Positions 36,283 through 45,108 are shown, counted from the first letter of the stretch. The stretch: 64,000 nt of DNA from an uncultured Pseudoteredinibacter sp. (GCF_947502065.1 NZ_CANMYE010000009.1:1-64000); one strand, 5' to 3'. Translations and numbers: made by a program. Notes: generated by a model not told the origin, from the letters alone.

Positions 36283-36555
36283 TTAGGCTCGCCACAAAGT
36301 CCAAGCTCCAATAATAACAAAGCCTGCACCGGCAACTAGGTTCAGGTACTTCTCATTCAGGTATTGGGAGGCGTACTGCCCTAATAGCACCCCAATACCT
36401 GCACAGGCCACGAGAGCAAGAGAAGCCCCAATAAACACTGTCCATTTACTGACTTCTTTATCCGCTGCAAATAACAGGGTGGCCAATTGAGTTTTATCAC
36501 CCAACTCGGCAAGAAAAATAGTTACAAATACGGTGGCTAAAACTTTTATGTCCAC
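36283..36555 (-). CDS. GDT1/TMEM165 (UPF0016) half-size transporter
   Basis: A 90-residue protein with three helices and the family signature LAELGDKTQLATLLFAA (E-x-G-D-K/R-T/S). Bacterial half-size members, which dimerise or pair with a second half, are linked to Mn2+ or Ca2+ export. Only one half is encoded here, so it would work as a homodimer or with a partner elsewhere. The start is GTG at 36555 with a weak site. Confidence 0.85.
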   Translation of the reverse strand: MDIKVLATVFVTIFLAELGDKTQLATLLFAADKEVSKWTVFIGASLALVACAGIGVLLGQYASQYLNEKYLNLVAGAGFVIIGAWTLWRA

Positions 36556-36703
36556 TTTGGTCTACCTAACTGATGGTTATCAAGACGCTGTGCCAGCCTT
36601 TAAGATATAATGCGGTCGCCTTTTTTGGCGAATAGCATCTCGGCCACTAGCGCCATATAACACAGCAGCCATATAGCACAGCATTTAATTTAAGGAGCCT
36701 TCC

Positions 36704-37981
36704 GTGGATCTTAATCAAGCCAGCCAAGAACAACTGCAACAGTGGCAAGCCCAGCTGCAGCAGGACTTTGAAAACTTTAAAGCCCAGGGCTTAAAGCTGG
36801 ATATTACCCGCGGCAAGCCATCTAGTGCTCAGCTAGACTTATCCAATCACTTGGATGGCATTTTGGGCGGTGATTATAGCAGTAGTAACGGTACCGATGT
36901 ACGTAACTATGGTGGCCTTGATGGCATTGCCGAGATGAAGGCCCTAGGTTCTGAGATTCTATCAGTACCCCAGGACATGATTTTAGTGGGTGGCAATTCC
37001 AGCTTAACCCTGATGTTTCAAGCCATGCTGCAAGCCTATAGCTTCGGTTATGCTGGCCCAAACAGTGCTTGGCAGACGCAGGAAAAAGTTAAGTTTATCT
37101 GCCCCGTTCCCGGCTATGATCGCCATTTCACCATCTGTGAGCATTTCGGCATTGAGATGCTCACTGTAACCATGGATGAGAACGGTCCGGATATGGATCA
37201 GGTAGAAGCCATGGTAACAGCCGATCCGAGCATTAAAGGTATGTGGTGCGTACCTAAGTACTCGAACCCGACGGGCACGGTATACAGCAGCGAGACTATT
37301 GAGCGCATCGCTAAGCTAGGCAACATCGCAGGTGAAGGCTTCCGGGTATTCTGGGATAACGCCTATGTCCTGCATGATCTAAATGCCGACGCTGCCGCAT
37401 TGCCTGCTATCGCTGATTTCTGTAAGCAACACGGTACTGAAGATTCTGTGCTGCAATTCGCTTCTACTTCTAAGGTAAGCTTTGCTGGTGCCGGTGTGGC
37501 TTTTATGGCGGCAAGTCCTGCTAACCTTGCTGCATTTAAGGCTACTCTTTCGGTTGCGAGCATTGGGCCAGATAAGGTGAACCAATTGCGCCATGCTAAG
37601 CTTTTCCCAGATATGGCGAGCCTGAAAGCGCATATGGTGAAGCATGCCGATTTGCTGCGCCCACGCTTTGAGGTTGTGTTAAGTCGTTTAGTGGAAGCCT
37701 TTGGTGATAACGATTTGGGCCAGTGGCAATCGGCCGCTGGTGGTTATTTTGTTTCTTTCGACACTCGCCCTGGGCTTGCCAAGCGTGTGGTTGAGCTGGC
37801 CGCTGAGGCCGGTGTTAAACTGACTCCAGCCGGTGCCACCTACCCCTATGGCAATGATCCGCAGAACAGTAATATCCGTATTGCTCCGAGCGTGCCTAAG
37901 GTAGATGAAGTTGATTTGGCTATGCAGGTGTTTGTGTGTGCGGTTAAGTTGGCGTCTGTTGAACAGATTCTAGCAGCTTAA
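36704..37981 (+). CDS. PLP-dependent aminotransferase (Asp_aminotransf/PF12897 type)
   Basis: A 425-residue fold-type I aminotransferase. LDITRGKPSSAQLDLS is the typical N-terminal substrate loop, VPKYSNPTGTVYSS the PLP-phosphate contact region, FRVFWDNAYVLHDL the Asp that pairs with the pyridine N, and FASTSKVSFAGAGVAF holds the Schiff-base Lys. A C-terminal IRIAPSVP carries the substrate-carboxylate Arg. It begins with GTG preceded by AAGGAG at six bases. The amino-acid substrate is uncertain (aspartate or alanine class). Codon third positions shift towards G/T in the 3' half. Confidence 0.88.
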   Translation: MDLNQASQEQLQQWQAQLQQDFENFKAQGLKLDITRGKPSSAQLDLSNHLDGILGGDYSSSNGTDVRNYGGLDGIAEMKALGSEILSVPQDMILVGGNSSLTLMFQAMLQAYSFGYAGPNSAWQTQEKVKFICPVPGYDRHFTICEHFGIEMLTVTMDENGPDMDQVEAMVTADPSIKGMWCVPKYSNPTGTVYSSETIERIAKLGNIAGEGFRVFWDNAYVLHDLNADAAALPAIADFCKQHGTEDSVLQFASTSKVSFAGAGVAFMAASPANLAAFKATLSVASIGPDKVNQLRHAKLFPDMASLKAHMVKHADLLRPRFEVVLSRLVEAFGDNDLGQWQSAAGGYFVSFDTRPGLAKRVVELAAEAGVKLTPAGATYPYGNDPQNSNIRIAPSVPKVDEVDLAMQVFVCAVKLASVEQILAA

Positions 37982-38083
37982 CATTTAAGTCAAAAGGCAA
38001 TGAAGTCTACTCGTACTTAAACCTTATAAATGAAGTCACAACCTGCTCAACTCTAGATCGAACACTGTACAGACTTGCCGGCT

Positions 38084-38190
38084 TTAGCCCCTATAGTAGC
38101 TGCCCTGGAACACGCTTAAACCATCCAGGGCGCTCGGGTCGCGGCGTCCATGCCGCTTTACGGTTCCTGGTCAGCTACTATAGGGGCTAA
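38084..38190. repeat. Palindromic element B
   Basis: Perfect 19 bp arms lie at 38084-38102 and 38172-38190 (TTAGCCCCTATAGTAGCTG and complement), flanking a 69 bp core: CCCTGGAACACGCTTAAACC, GGCGTCCATGCC and CGGTTCCTGG. The core is very close to that of element A, while the arms differ. The left flank reads CTTGCCGG, a degenerate form of the CTGACCGC tag. Confidence 0.9.
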
Positions 38191-38268
38191 ATCCTACACC
38201 TTTGCATTATCAGTTGCTTTTGAATGGCTGAAAGAGGCCCGATCAAAGGAAATATATGCAATTGCAGA

Positions 38269-38449
38269 ATGTCTTGGGTGGGGGACTCTTTGCAGGGGCG
38301 TCTCCGACTTGACCAAATCCCCTGGAGGGATTTTGGGCTTGGCCGAAGGCTGAGCGCATGGATAGCGCGAATCCAAGAGGAGCCGAGCTGGCATGGACGC
38401 CGCTTTTTGCGTACCCAGCAAAGAGTCCCCCACCCAAGACATGCGGTCA
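38269..38449. repeat. Palindromic element E
   Basis: Perfect 25 bp arms lie at 38269-38293 and 38418-38442 (containing GGGTGGGGGACTCTTTGC). The right arm is followed by GCGGTCAG. The core matches element G (GGGGCGTCTCCGACTTG, GAGGAGCCGAGCTGGCATGG and TTTTTGCGTACCCAG) but carries the extra module 38311-38375 (GGCTTGGCCGAAGGCTGAGC). It converges with element B; together they fill most of the 567 bp gap between the aminotransferase and the M49-like gene. Confidence 0.9.
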
Positions 38450-38551
38450 GACCTGCACTCTCTTCAAACATCTTTCTCTCATCAAATCTTCAGGGAACAC
38501 TCCCACCAAGCGTCTTAACTAAGTAAACAAAAGACACTACAGGAGTGGATG

Positions 38552-40213
38552 ATGAACCCAATCAGCAAACTGGGCCGAAAATTAACCGGTGCCGCCCTAT
38601 TGAGCTTAGCGATAAGTCATAGCGCCCTAGCCGCCGAATCCCAGCTACTCAAACCAGAACTATTGCCCGAATTCAAAGACCGCTTGGATATCTATCAAGA
38701 GGTTACTCTAAACAGCGATCTTAGCCACCTAAGTACCAATCAAAAGAAAATGCTGGCCGTGTTGATTGATGCCTCAAAAATTATGGATGATCTGTTTTGG
38801 CAGCAGGCATTCTATCAAGACAAAGAGAGCTTCCTTGCCAGCATCAAAGATCCAAAGGTTCGCGAATTTGCCGACATCAACTATGGCCCTTGGGATCGCC
38901 TACAAGCCGACCAGCCTTTCTTGAGCGGTTACAAAGAGAAGGCTCTAGGTGCTGAGTTTTACCCACACAGCATGAGCAAAGAAAGTTTCGAGAAACAAAG
39001 CTTTGCTGATAAAAAAGGCCTCTACTCACTGGTTAAAGAAAAAGACGGTAAATTAGAAACCCAAGCGTATAGCCAAGCTTATACCAAACAGCTTAGCGAG
39101 GCCGCCAAGCTATTAGAACGTGCAGCAAACCTTGCCGAAGATAAAGACTTCGCCAACTACTTACGCCTGCGTGCAAAGGCTATCACCAGCGATGACTACC
39201 AGCCTTCTGATATGGCATGGATGGATATGAAAAATAATCCGATCGATGTTGTGATCGGTGCGATCGAAACCTATGAAGATCAGCTTTATGGATACCGCGC
39301 CGCCTATGAGGCCTATGTCCTTGTAAAAGACATGTCCTGGAGTAAGCGCTTAGCAAAGTTTGCAAGCACACTTCCTGCTCTGCAAAAGGGCTTACCTGTA
39401 CCTGAAAAATACAAGCAAGAAATGCCAGGCAGCAATGCTGACCTAAACGCCTACGATGTCATTTACTATGCAGGGCATTCTAATGCGGGTGGTAAAACCA
39501 TCGCCATCAACCTACCCAATGACGAAGAAGTACAGCTATCGAAAGGGACTCGTCGCTTGCAGCTTAAGAATGCTATGCAAGCCAAGTTCGATCATATTCT
39601 AAAGCCAATTTCTGAAGTATTGATCGTTCCCGAGCAGCGCAAAAATATTACCTTTAATGCCTTCTTTAGCAACACCATGTTCCACGAAGTAGCCCACGGC
39701 CTTGGCATTAAAAACACCATCAATGGTAAAGGTACAGTACGCCAAGCACTAAAAGAGCATGCTTCTGCTCTAGAAGAAGGTAAGGCCGACATCCTAGGTT
39801 TATACATGGTTAGCCAGCTATTAAAAGACGGCATGATCACCGAAGGCAAGCTGGAAGATTATTACACCACCTTCCTAGCCGGCATTTTCCGCTCGGTTCG
39901 CTTTGGTGCCAGCTCTGCCCATGGTAAAGCCAATATGATTCGTTTTAATTATTTCGCCGAAAAAGGCGCTTTTTATCGTAACGACAAAGGCCAGTATGGC
40001 GTAAACATGGATAACATGAGCAAGGCCATGGCGTCACTATCCGAGCTGATATTACGCTTACAAGGTGAAGGCGATTACCAAGGCGTTGGTAAACTTTTTG
40101 AAGAGAAAGGAAATATCGGTAAAGGTCTGGCGGCTGATTTAGCCCGACTGCAAGAAGCCAATATCCCAGTCGATATTACCTTTAAGCAAGGTAAGCAAGT
40201 ACTCGGCTTATAA
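38552..40213 (+). CDS. Secreted M49-like (dipeptidyl-peptidase III-type) zinc metallopeptidase
   Basis: A 553-residue protein with a signal peptide (LTGAALLSLAISHSALA). The zinc site is HEVAHG around residue 379 and the second glutamate motif is ALEEGKADILG about 30 residues on, the spacing and EE-x-K-A-D form of M49 relatives. The motif is a five-residue HExxH, not the HExxGH of animal DPP III. It probably trims peptides in the periplasm. The second of two tandem ATGs (38552) has AGGAG at six bases. It is followed at once by a strong terminator. Confidence 0.85.
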   Translation: MNPISKLGRKLTGAALLSLAISHSALAAESQLLKPELLPEFKDRLDIYQEVTLNSDLSHLSTNQKKMLAVLIDASKIMDDLFWQQAFYQDKESFLASIKDPKVREFADINYGPWDRLQADQPFLSGYKEKALGAEFYPHSMSKESFEKQSFADKKGLYSLVKEKDGKLETQAYSQAYTKQLSEAAKLLERAANLAEDKDFANYLRLRAKAITSDDYQPSDMAWMDMKNNPIDVVIGAIETYEDQLYGYRAAYEAYVLVKDMSWSKRLAKFASTLPALQKGLPVPEKYKQEMPGSNADLNAYDVIYYAGHSNAGGKTIAINLPNDEEVQLSKGTRRLQLKNAMQAKFDHILKPISEVLIVPEQRKNITFNAFFSNTMFHEVAHGLGIKNTINGKGTVRQALKEHASALEEGKADILGLYMVSQLLKDGMITEGKLEDYYTTFLAGIFRSVRFGASSAHGKANMIRFNYFAEKGAFYRNDKGQYGVNMDNMSKAMASLSELILRLQGEGDYQGVGKLFEEKGNIGKGLAADLARLQEANIPVDITFKQGKQVLGL

Positions 40214-40215
40214 GT

Positions 40216-40251
40216 AAAAACGGCAGCGTGTTTTGCACGCTGCCGTTTTTT
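40216..40251. terminator. Bidirectional rho-independent terminator
   Basis: The stem ACGGCAGCGTG / CACGCTGCCGT with a TTTTG loop is preceded by five A and followed by six T. It serves the M49-like gene and, on the other strand, zur. Confidence 0.9.
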
Positions 40252-40274
40252 AAATAGTTCTATTGATACAAAAA

Positions 40275-40736
40275 TTACAACTCAGAACAATTTCCACATA
40301 AACACTCCAACTCAACACTTGGGTGCCGCATTTTAAAGCCTGCAGAGCTTACATTTTTCTGAATCTCCTTGAGCAACTTCGGCTCCATCATAACTTCTTT
40401 TACTGTTTTACATTGGCTACAGATTAAGAACTGGGACGCGCTATGTGGATGCGAGCAGGCAATATGAGAACAAGCAATGTATTTATTTGCAGAGTTAAGC
40501 TTGTGAACTAAATTGGCCTCAGCCAAAAAATCCAAAATACGATAGGCCGAATTCGGCGGCATATTTTGCTCGGTCTGGGCATTATATAGATCTACCACCT
40601 CATAAGGAGATAAAGGTGCCTCGGCCTCCAACATAAGCTTAAGAATTTGTTCCCGCTTTTGCGTTAAACGCAAACCCGATTCGCTACAACGCTGATGAGC
40701 GCTGTCTAAACAGGCTTGCACTTCTTGAACTCCCAC
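40275..40736 (-). CDS. zur: Zinc uptake regulator Zur (Fur family)
   Basis: A 153-residue Fur-family repressor: N-terminal winged helix (LRLTQKREQILKLMLEAEAP, ending NSAYRILDFLAEANLVHKL) and a C-terminal dimerisation domain with structural zinc Cys pairs (CSQCKTV and CLCGNCSEL). The His/Cys-rich stretch ACSHIACSHPHSASQF fits the regulatory metal site of Zur. Its neighbours are zinc-starvation genes (DUF1826, DUF2796, DUF3299, ABC transporter) with Zur-box palindromes, which supports Zur over Fur. Confidence 0.92.
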   Translation of the reverse strand: MGVQEVQACLDSAHQRCSESGLRLTQKREQILKLMLEAEAPLSPYEVVDLYNAQTEQNMPPNSAYRILDFLAEANLVHKLNSANKYIACSHIACSHPHSASQFLICSQCKTVKEVMMEPKLLKEIQKNVSSAGFKMRHPSVELECLCGNCSEL

Positions 40737-40898
40737 GAGCCACCTCTCTTAATGCCCCCGATTGAAGGCCCACCATAAAAGCCAGCACTGTACCCCATTA
40801 ATCAACAAGCCGCTAGCAAAGAGCCCTTAGAGCAGCCATTTCAACCACCCCCTATGGACAGAGCTAAATAAGCTTGTTTTTATCACTGCAAATATGCA

Positions 40899-40915
40899 AT
40901 GATATAACATATCAT
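40899..40915. promoter_or_regulatory. Zur box upstream of the DUF1826 gene
   Basis: ATGATAT-AAC-ATATCAT is a perfect 7-3-7 inverted repeat, with one change per half-site from the enterobacterial Zur half-site ATGTTAT. It lies 57 bp before the DUF1826 start and could serve both that gene and zur. Confidence 0.75.
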
Positions 40916-40972
40916 CCAGAAGAGCATATGTGAAAACAAACCGATAAACAAGCATCAACACATAGGAATGCC

Positions 40973-41599
40973 ATGAAATCAGCTCAAGTTCTAAGCCTGC
41001 CATTAGCTCGCCCAGAGATATCGGATAGGGCTGACATTCTCGCAAAGATCTATGAAGAGCATTGCAATATTGCCGTTTGGCAACGAGAGATCAGCCCGGC
41101 TATCAACGAAGAGTTAGCAACACTATTGGCACGCCAGCACGCGCTTGAGATGCGTGAAATAGTGAGCCCTGAGAATGCCGAAGCTATGCTAATGCGAAAA
41201 AGTTTGGGCGCTAAATTGAGCCAAGATATAGCCCAGCTTATCGATATGTTCTGCTGTTTATTTGGGCTGCAACAAGCAGGAATGCGGCTGTGTGTACTCG
41301 ATCATGCCATGTGCCCTCGCTTTCATGTCGACCAAGTCCCCTGCCGCTTGGTACACAGCTACTGCGGCCCAGGAACAGAGTGGATTGCCGACCATAAAGA
41401 TCTAAAGGCTATTAACGCTCTAACTAGTGATTGCAGTGATAATCGTAATCATGACGGCAACAAAATACAGCAGTTAAATGCTGGCGATGTCGCCCTACTC
41501 AAAGGTGGCTCTTGGGAAGGTTCGATGATCCCTGCCTTAATTCATCGCTCACCTAAAGCTGATGAAAAACGCTTACTACTCACCTTAGACTTCGCTTGA
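40973..41599 (+). CDS. DUF1826 protein of the Zur regulon
   Basis: A 208-residue cytosolic protein of family DUF1826, which is repeatedly found under Zur control in proteobacteria. It carries Cys/His-rich segments (CVLDHAMCPRFHVDQVPCR, LVHSYCGPGTEW) that could bind metal. AGGAA lies six bases before the ATG, and a Zur box is 57 bp upstream. The stop TGA overlaps an in-frame ATG of the next gene. Biochemical role unknown. Confidence 0.85.
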   Translation: MKSAQVLSLPLARPEISDRADILAKIYEEHCNIAVWQREISPAINEELATLLARQHALEMREIVSPENAEAMLMRKSLGAKLSQDIAQLIDMFCCLFGLQQAGMRLCVLDHAMCPRFHVDQVPCRLVHSYCGPGTEWIADHKDLKAINALTSDCSDNRNHDGNKIQQLNAGDVALLKGGSWEGSMIPALIHRSPKADEKRLLLTLDFA

Positions 41600-41622
41600 T
41601 GATTAATTGTAGAGATTTCGAG

Positions 41623-42210
41623 ATGCCTGCCACTGTTATATTTTTTGCCAAGGTCTGTTCTTTAGTGCTCGCTATATCCAGCTATTGCTATGGACATAGC
41701 GAGCACCATCACAAAACCATTAGCGCACATAAACATGGCGAAGCTGAGATGAGCATCGCCATGGAGGGTGAAGATGTTGAAATAGATTTACAAAGCTCTG
41801 CTGCCGATATTGTAGGCTTTGAACATAAAGCGCATAAGGAAGATGAGAAACTGCAGCTAGCTCAGGCAAAGCTCACACTTCAAGCCGCTCGCTCGATTTT
41901 TCAATTCGAAGGCGGCGACTGCAAACTGCTTGAACAAAGCTCCGACTTTTCTGCGGTCGAAGATAAAATAAGCAATATTGCAGATCATATACATACCACC
42001 CACATCAATATTCCCGAAGCCAAGCAACATAGTGATATTAGTGCGCACTATCATTTTAAATGCACAAATATTGGTAGTCTAAAAAGCTTGAGCATAAACA
42101 TAAACGAGATATTTCCTGCCATTGAGAAAACTGATGTTAGCTGGATTAAAAATCAAAAGCAGGGACATAGTGAATTGAACATCAAGAAGAAAAAACTGTA
42201 CTTTCATTAG
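41623..42210 (+). CDS. DUF2796 (ZrgA-like) secreted zinc-binding protein
   Basis: A 195-residue protein: signal peptide (MPATVIFFAKVCSLVLAISS) followed by a His-rich start (HSEHHHKTISAHKHGEAEM) and further HIHTTHINIPEAKQHSDISA, typical of DUF2796. In Vibrio the homologue ZrgA is a zinc-repressed periplasmic or exported protein that helps zinc uptake. An ATG at 41599 overlapping the upstream TGA is an alternative start. It is co-transcribed with DUF1826. Confidence 0.82.
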   Translation: MPATVIFFAKVCSLVLAISSYCYGHSEHHHKTISAHKHGEAEMSIAMEGEDVEIDLQSSAADIVGFEHKAHKEDEKLQLAQAKLTLQAARSIFQFEGGDCKLLEQSSDFSAVEDKISNIADHIHTTHINIPEAKQHSDISAHYHFKCTNIGSLKSLSININEIFPAIEKTDVSWIKNQKQGHSELNIKKKKLYFH

Positions 42211-42270
42211 TGTAAACCACCCACCCTTTGGGAAAGGAGTTTATGGGCTAGACTGCCCCATTATCAATTC

Positions 42271-42987
42271 TTAGAGGTCGAACTCTTCATAGTCCAACAC
42301 CTCCATTTGATAGGCCGAGGTCGCCGTATCATTTTCAACTACTGAGGAGCTCAAAACGCCTGACAACCAAAATGGATCATAGAGCGTATCCATTTTTATA
42401 CCCCGATCTAGTTTGGCATAGATCATTTGATTTGGCGGGGGCGGAGGCATATGTAGGCAAGCGCCGTAATACGGCACCAAAAACAATTCCGTTACTCTCT
42501 GCTCCTCATCCATATCTAAAGGTACAATAAAGCCCGGTATTCGTACTGCCAGACCATCTAGCTCGGCGACCGTTTTTGTTGATGTCATGGCGCGCATGTA
42601 GTCATCATCCATGGCATCCTTTAAGGCGCCCTCAATAGATAAGCTAAACTTATCTTCCTCACTGCCCTCTTCTATATCTGCGATATATTCTGGCGGGCTC
42701 ATTAAGACCTTAAGATCGTCTTCAGGAATCAGATCCATCCACTCAACGGGCTTAAAATAGTCGACTTTTTTTGCGCCAACCTTGCCTTGCGACACTTTGG
42801 AGGCTGATTTCAACTCCCCCTCCAGTTCATTATTTAGCTCGCCAGCTTCCATAATCACGGCCACATCGGCCTTATCATCTCGCTCAGTCGAGCAGGCCGA
42901 AACCAATATAAATCCCACACAAGCGAGAGTCAGCTTCAAAACAAAGCGCTTACTAAAAGAAAATACTGAAGTTATCAATCCGTACAT
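42271..42987 (-). CDS. DUF3299 lipoprotein of the Zur regulon
   Basis: A 238-residue lipoprotein (LTLACVGFILVSAC, lipidated Cys32) with a long acidic linker and a C-terminal DUF3299 domain: VRIPGFIVPLDMDEEQRVTE and FLVPYYGACLHMPPPPPNQM. DUF3299 genes accompany the zrg ABC transporter in other gammaproteobacteria. It diverges from the ABC operon across a perfect Zur box, so both should be induced in zinc starvation. Function unknown; the conserved Cys-x-His (ACLH) may bind metal. Confidence 0.88.
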   Translation of the reverse strand: MYGLITSVFSFSKRFVLKLTLACVGFILVSACSTERDDKADVAVIMEAGELNNELEGELKSASKVSQGKVGAKKVDYFKPVEWMDLIPEDDLKVLMSPPEYIADIEEGSEEDKFSLSIEGALKDAMDDDYMRAMTSTKTVAELDGLAVRIPGFIVPLDMDEEQRVTELFLVPYYGACLHMPPPPPNQMIYAKLDRGIKMDTLYDPFWLSGVLSSSVVENDTATSAYQMEVLDYEEFDL

Positions 42988-43057
42988 TTTTCACTCTGCA
43001 TAAGTACCGCCAAATTCCACTAATGAATCCATCAAAGGCATTCAAATCAAGCACAAT

Positions 43058-43074
43058 ATGTTATGTTATAACAT
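43058..43074. promoter_or_regulatory. Zur box between the DUF3299 and ABC-transporter genes
   Basis: ATGTTAT-GTT-ATAACAT matches both half-sites of the E. coli Zur consensus exactly with the same 3 bp centre. It sits 71 bp upstream of the minus-strand start and 73 bp upstream of the plus-strand start, so one operator can control both. Confidence 0.9.
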
Positions 43075-43146
43075 CACTATAACAATGCATAGCCACTGTG
43101 AAAATAGGCCATGCGTAAGACAATTTTGAGCAAACGGTAGACAGTC

Positions 43147-43815
43147 TTGATTGAGATAAGAGATTTAAGCTTTCGTCACCCGAGGCAAAGTAAGCCCTTT
43201 ATTGAGATCCCCCATTGGCAGCTAAAGCAGGGCGAGCAAGTGCTTATTCATGGCCCCTCAGGCTGTGGCAAGTCAACTTTTCTCAACTTACTAAGCGGAA
43301 TGCTTACCCCGCAAAAAGGTGAAATTTGTATGCTGGGGCAAGATATCACCAAGCTCAGCAGTAGGCAGCAAGATCACTTTAGAGCACAGCACACCGCCTA
43401 TATATTTCAGCAGTTCAATTTAATTCCTTACCTAAACGCCATAGAGAATATTGAGCTGGAGTCTCAGTTTTCGGGCAATGATAAGCCGACTAGCAATGAC
43501 TCTGCTGGAAAGATGCTTGAGCGTTTAAATTTACCAAACCCTTGCTGGCAGCAAGCGGTGAGAGAACTCAGTATAGGGCAGCAACAACGCGTTGCGATAG
43601 CGCGCGCCCTACTAAAAAAACCAAAGCTGCTCTTAGCCGACGAGCCAAGCTCTGCGCTGGACGCGAAAAATCGAGATGATTTCATGACCACATTGAAGTC
43701 ATTACTCGAGGAGTGCGATTGCAGCTTGATAATGGTGAGTCACGATGAGGCCTTGCAAGCGCATTTTAAAAACATACAAGCTTTTGAGAATATCGTTCAG
43801 CGAGGCGTCGAGTAA
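43147..43815 (+). CDS. Zur-regulated ABC transporter ATPase (LolD/MacB-like)
   Basis: A 222-residue ATPase: Walker A GPSGCGKST, Q-loop FQQFNLIPYLNA, signature LSIGQQQRVAIARAL, Walker B LLLADEPSSALD and H-loop VSHDE. It belongs to the LolD/MacB/FtsE group that powers FtsX-type permeases rather than importing metal directly. The start is TTG with GGTAG upstream; the stop shares one base with the permease ATG. Equivalent genes in Vibrio are in the zinc-regulated zrg cluster. Confidence 0.9.
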   Translation: MIEIRDLSFRHPRQSKPFIEIPHWQLKQGEQVLIHGPSGCGKSTFLNLLSGMLTPQKGEICMLGQDITKLSSRQQDHFRAQHTAYIFQQFNLIPYLNAIENIELESQFSGNDKPTSNDSAGKMLERLNLPNPCWQQAVRELSIGQQQRVAIARALLKKPKLLLADEPSSALDAKNRDDFMTTLKSLLEECDCSLIMVSHDEALQAHFKNIQAFENIVQRGVE

Positions 43816-45050
43816 TGTTTATCAGCTTAGCCTATAAGAGCCTATTGAATAGAAAAGAATCTTTAATCGTCAGCCTCATCGCTCTTAGTGTAAGCATCTT
43901 TGTTTTGCTGGGGGTTGAGCATATTCGGCTACAATCAAAAGAAAGTTTTGCCAAGGCCATTTCAGGTACCGATCTTATAGTCGGTGCGCGCAGTGGCCCA
44001 CTGAATCTTCTTTTGTATTCTGTATTCCATATCGGTTCACCTAATAATAATTTGAGTTGGCAAAGCTATCAGGAGATAGCCCAGCACCCAAAAGTGAAGT
44101 GGTCTATTCCTCTATCGATGGGTGACTCACACCGGGGATATCGTGTGATCGCCAGCAATCAAGATTATTTTAAATACTTCCAATATGGCCAAAACCAAAC
44201 CCTGCAATTTGAGCAGGGCCATGCATACGAGACTGTTTTGGATGTGGTTTTAGGGGCTGAAGTTGCGCAACGCCTAGGATATAAAGTCGGAGACAAACTT
44301 CATATTGCCCACGGCATAGGTTCCAGCAGCTTTCACCAACACGATGATTACAGTTTTACCGTAAGTGGCATACTCAAAGCTACCGGTACTGCCGTAGACA
44401 AATCTTTAATTAGCAGCTTAGCCGGCATTGAGATTATTCATGATAAGCAGCTGGCAAACTCATTGGATCTAAGTCACTTAAAACTAGAAAATAGTAACAT
44501 AACGAGCCACAGCATTACCGCATTTATGCTGGGCTTAGAAAGAAAGATTGATATCTTCAAGCTGCAAAGGCTAATTAGTAGCTACCCCAAAGAGCCCCTG
44601 TTAGCTATTTTACCGGGAGTCACCTTAAAAGAACTCTGGCATATGATGGGAAGCTTGGAAAATATCCTGCGCTTAGTTTCAGCTCTCGTGCTGATATCAG
44701 CTCTTCTTGGCTTACTTGCCCTACAGATGGCCAATGCACGTGAACGTAAGCAGGAAATAAAATTACTAAGAGTAATTGGCGCTTCGCCCATTTATATATT
44801 CTCACTGGTTCAGCTAGAAACACTTTTGCTCACAGTAACAAGCATGGCATTCGGAGCGCTTATGCTTTTTATTGCATTAAGCCTAGGGCAGAGCCTTTTA
44901 AGCGGCGAGTATGGAATTTATATCAGCGCGAATTTTATTGGGTATGAAACAATCATGCTGGCAGCTTGGATTTTGCTAGCGGCCATTCTCGCAGCTAGCT
45001 TACCTGCGGTGCAGGCTTACCGACATAGTCTAAGCGCCCTTAAACAATAG
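43815..45050 (+). CDS. Zur-regulated FtsX/MacB-type ABC permease
   Basis: A 411-residue permease with one N-terminal helix (LIVSLIALSVSIFVLLGV), a periplasmic MacB-like core domain and three C-terminal helices with the FtsX segment (ARERKQEIKLLRVIGASP, then IYIFSLVQLETLLL). It works with the ATPase just upstream (1 bp overlap). The class moves or extracts envelope molecules mechanically; in this regulon it may deliver a zinc-binding protein or lipoprotein (inference). Confidence 0.9.
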   Translation: MFISLAYKSLLNRKESLIVSLIALSVSIFVLLGVEHIRLQSKESFAKAISGTDLIVGARSGPLNLLLYSVFHIGSPNNNLSWQSYQEIAQHPKVKWSIPLSMGDSHRGYRVIASNQDYFKYFQYGQNQTLQFEQGHAYETVLDVVLGAEVAQRLGYKVGDKLHIAHGIGSSSFHQHDDYSFTVSGILKATGTAVDKSLISSLAGIEIIHDKQLANSLDLSHLKLENSNITSHSITAFMLGLERKIDIFKLQRLISSYPKEPLLAILPGVTLKELWHMMGSLENILRLVSALVLISALLGLLALQMANARERKQEIKLLRVIGASPIYIFSLVQLETLLLTVTSMAFGALMLFIALSLGQSLLSGEYGIYISANFIGYETIMLAAWILLAAILAASLPAVQAYRHSLSALKQ

Positions 45051-45055
45051 ACAAT

Positions 45056-45088
45056 AAAAAAGCCCGTCCATTGGACGAGCTTTTTTAA
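45056..45088. terminator. Bidirectional rho-independent terminator
   Basis: AAAAAAGCCCGTCC, ATT, then GGACGAGCTTTTTT form a stem with one mismatch and T/A runs on both sides, placed between the convergent permease and mlaA-like genes. Confidence 0.85.
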
Positions 45089-45108
45089 AGCACTAATGCA
45101 GATAATTC

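Noticed and set aside
38150..38526. Several open frames of 60-100 codons over elements B and E
   Set aside because: They lie wholly inside palindromic DNA, overlap on both strands and share residues with frames over elements F and G, so they are repeat artefacts.
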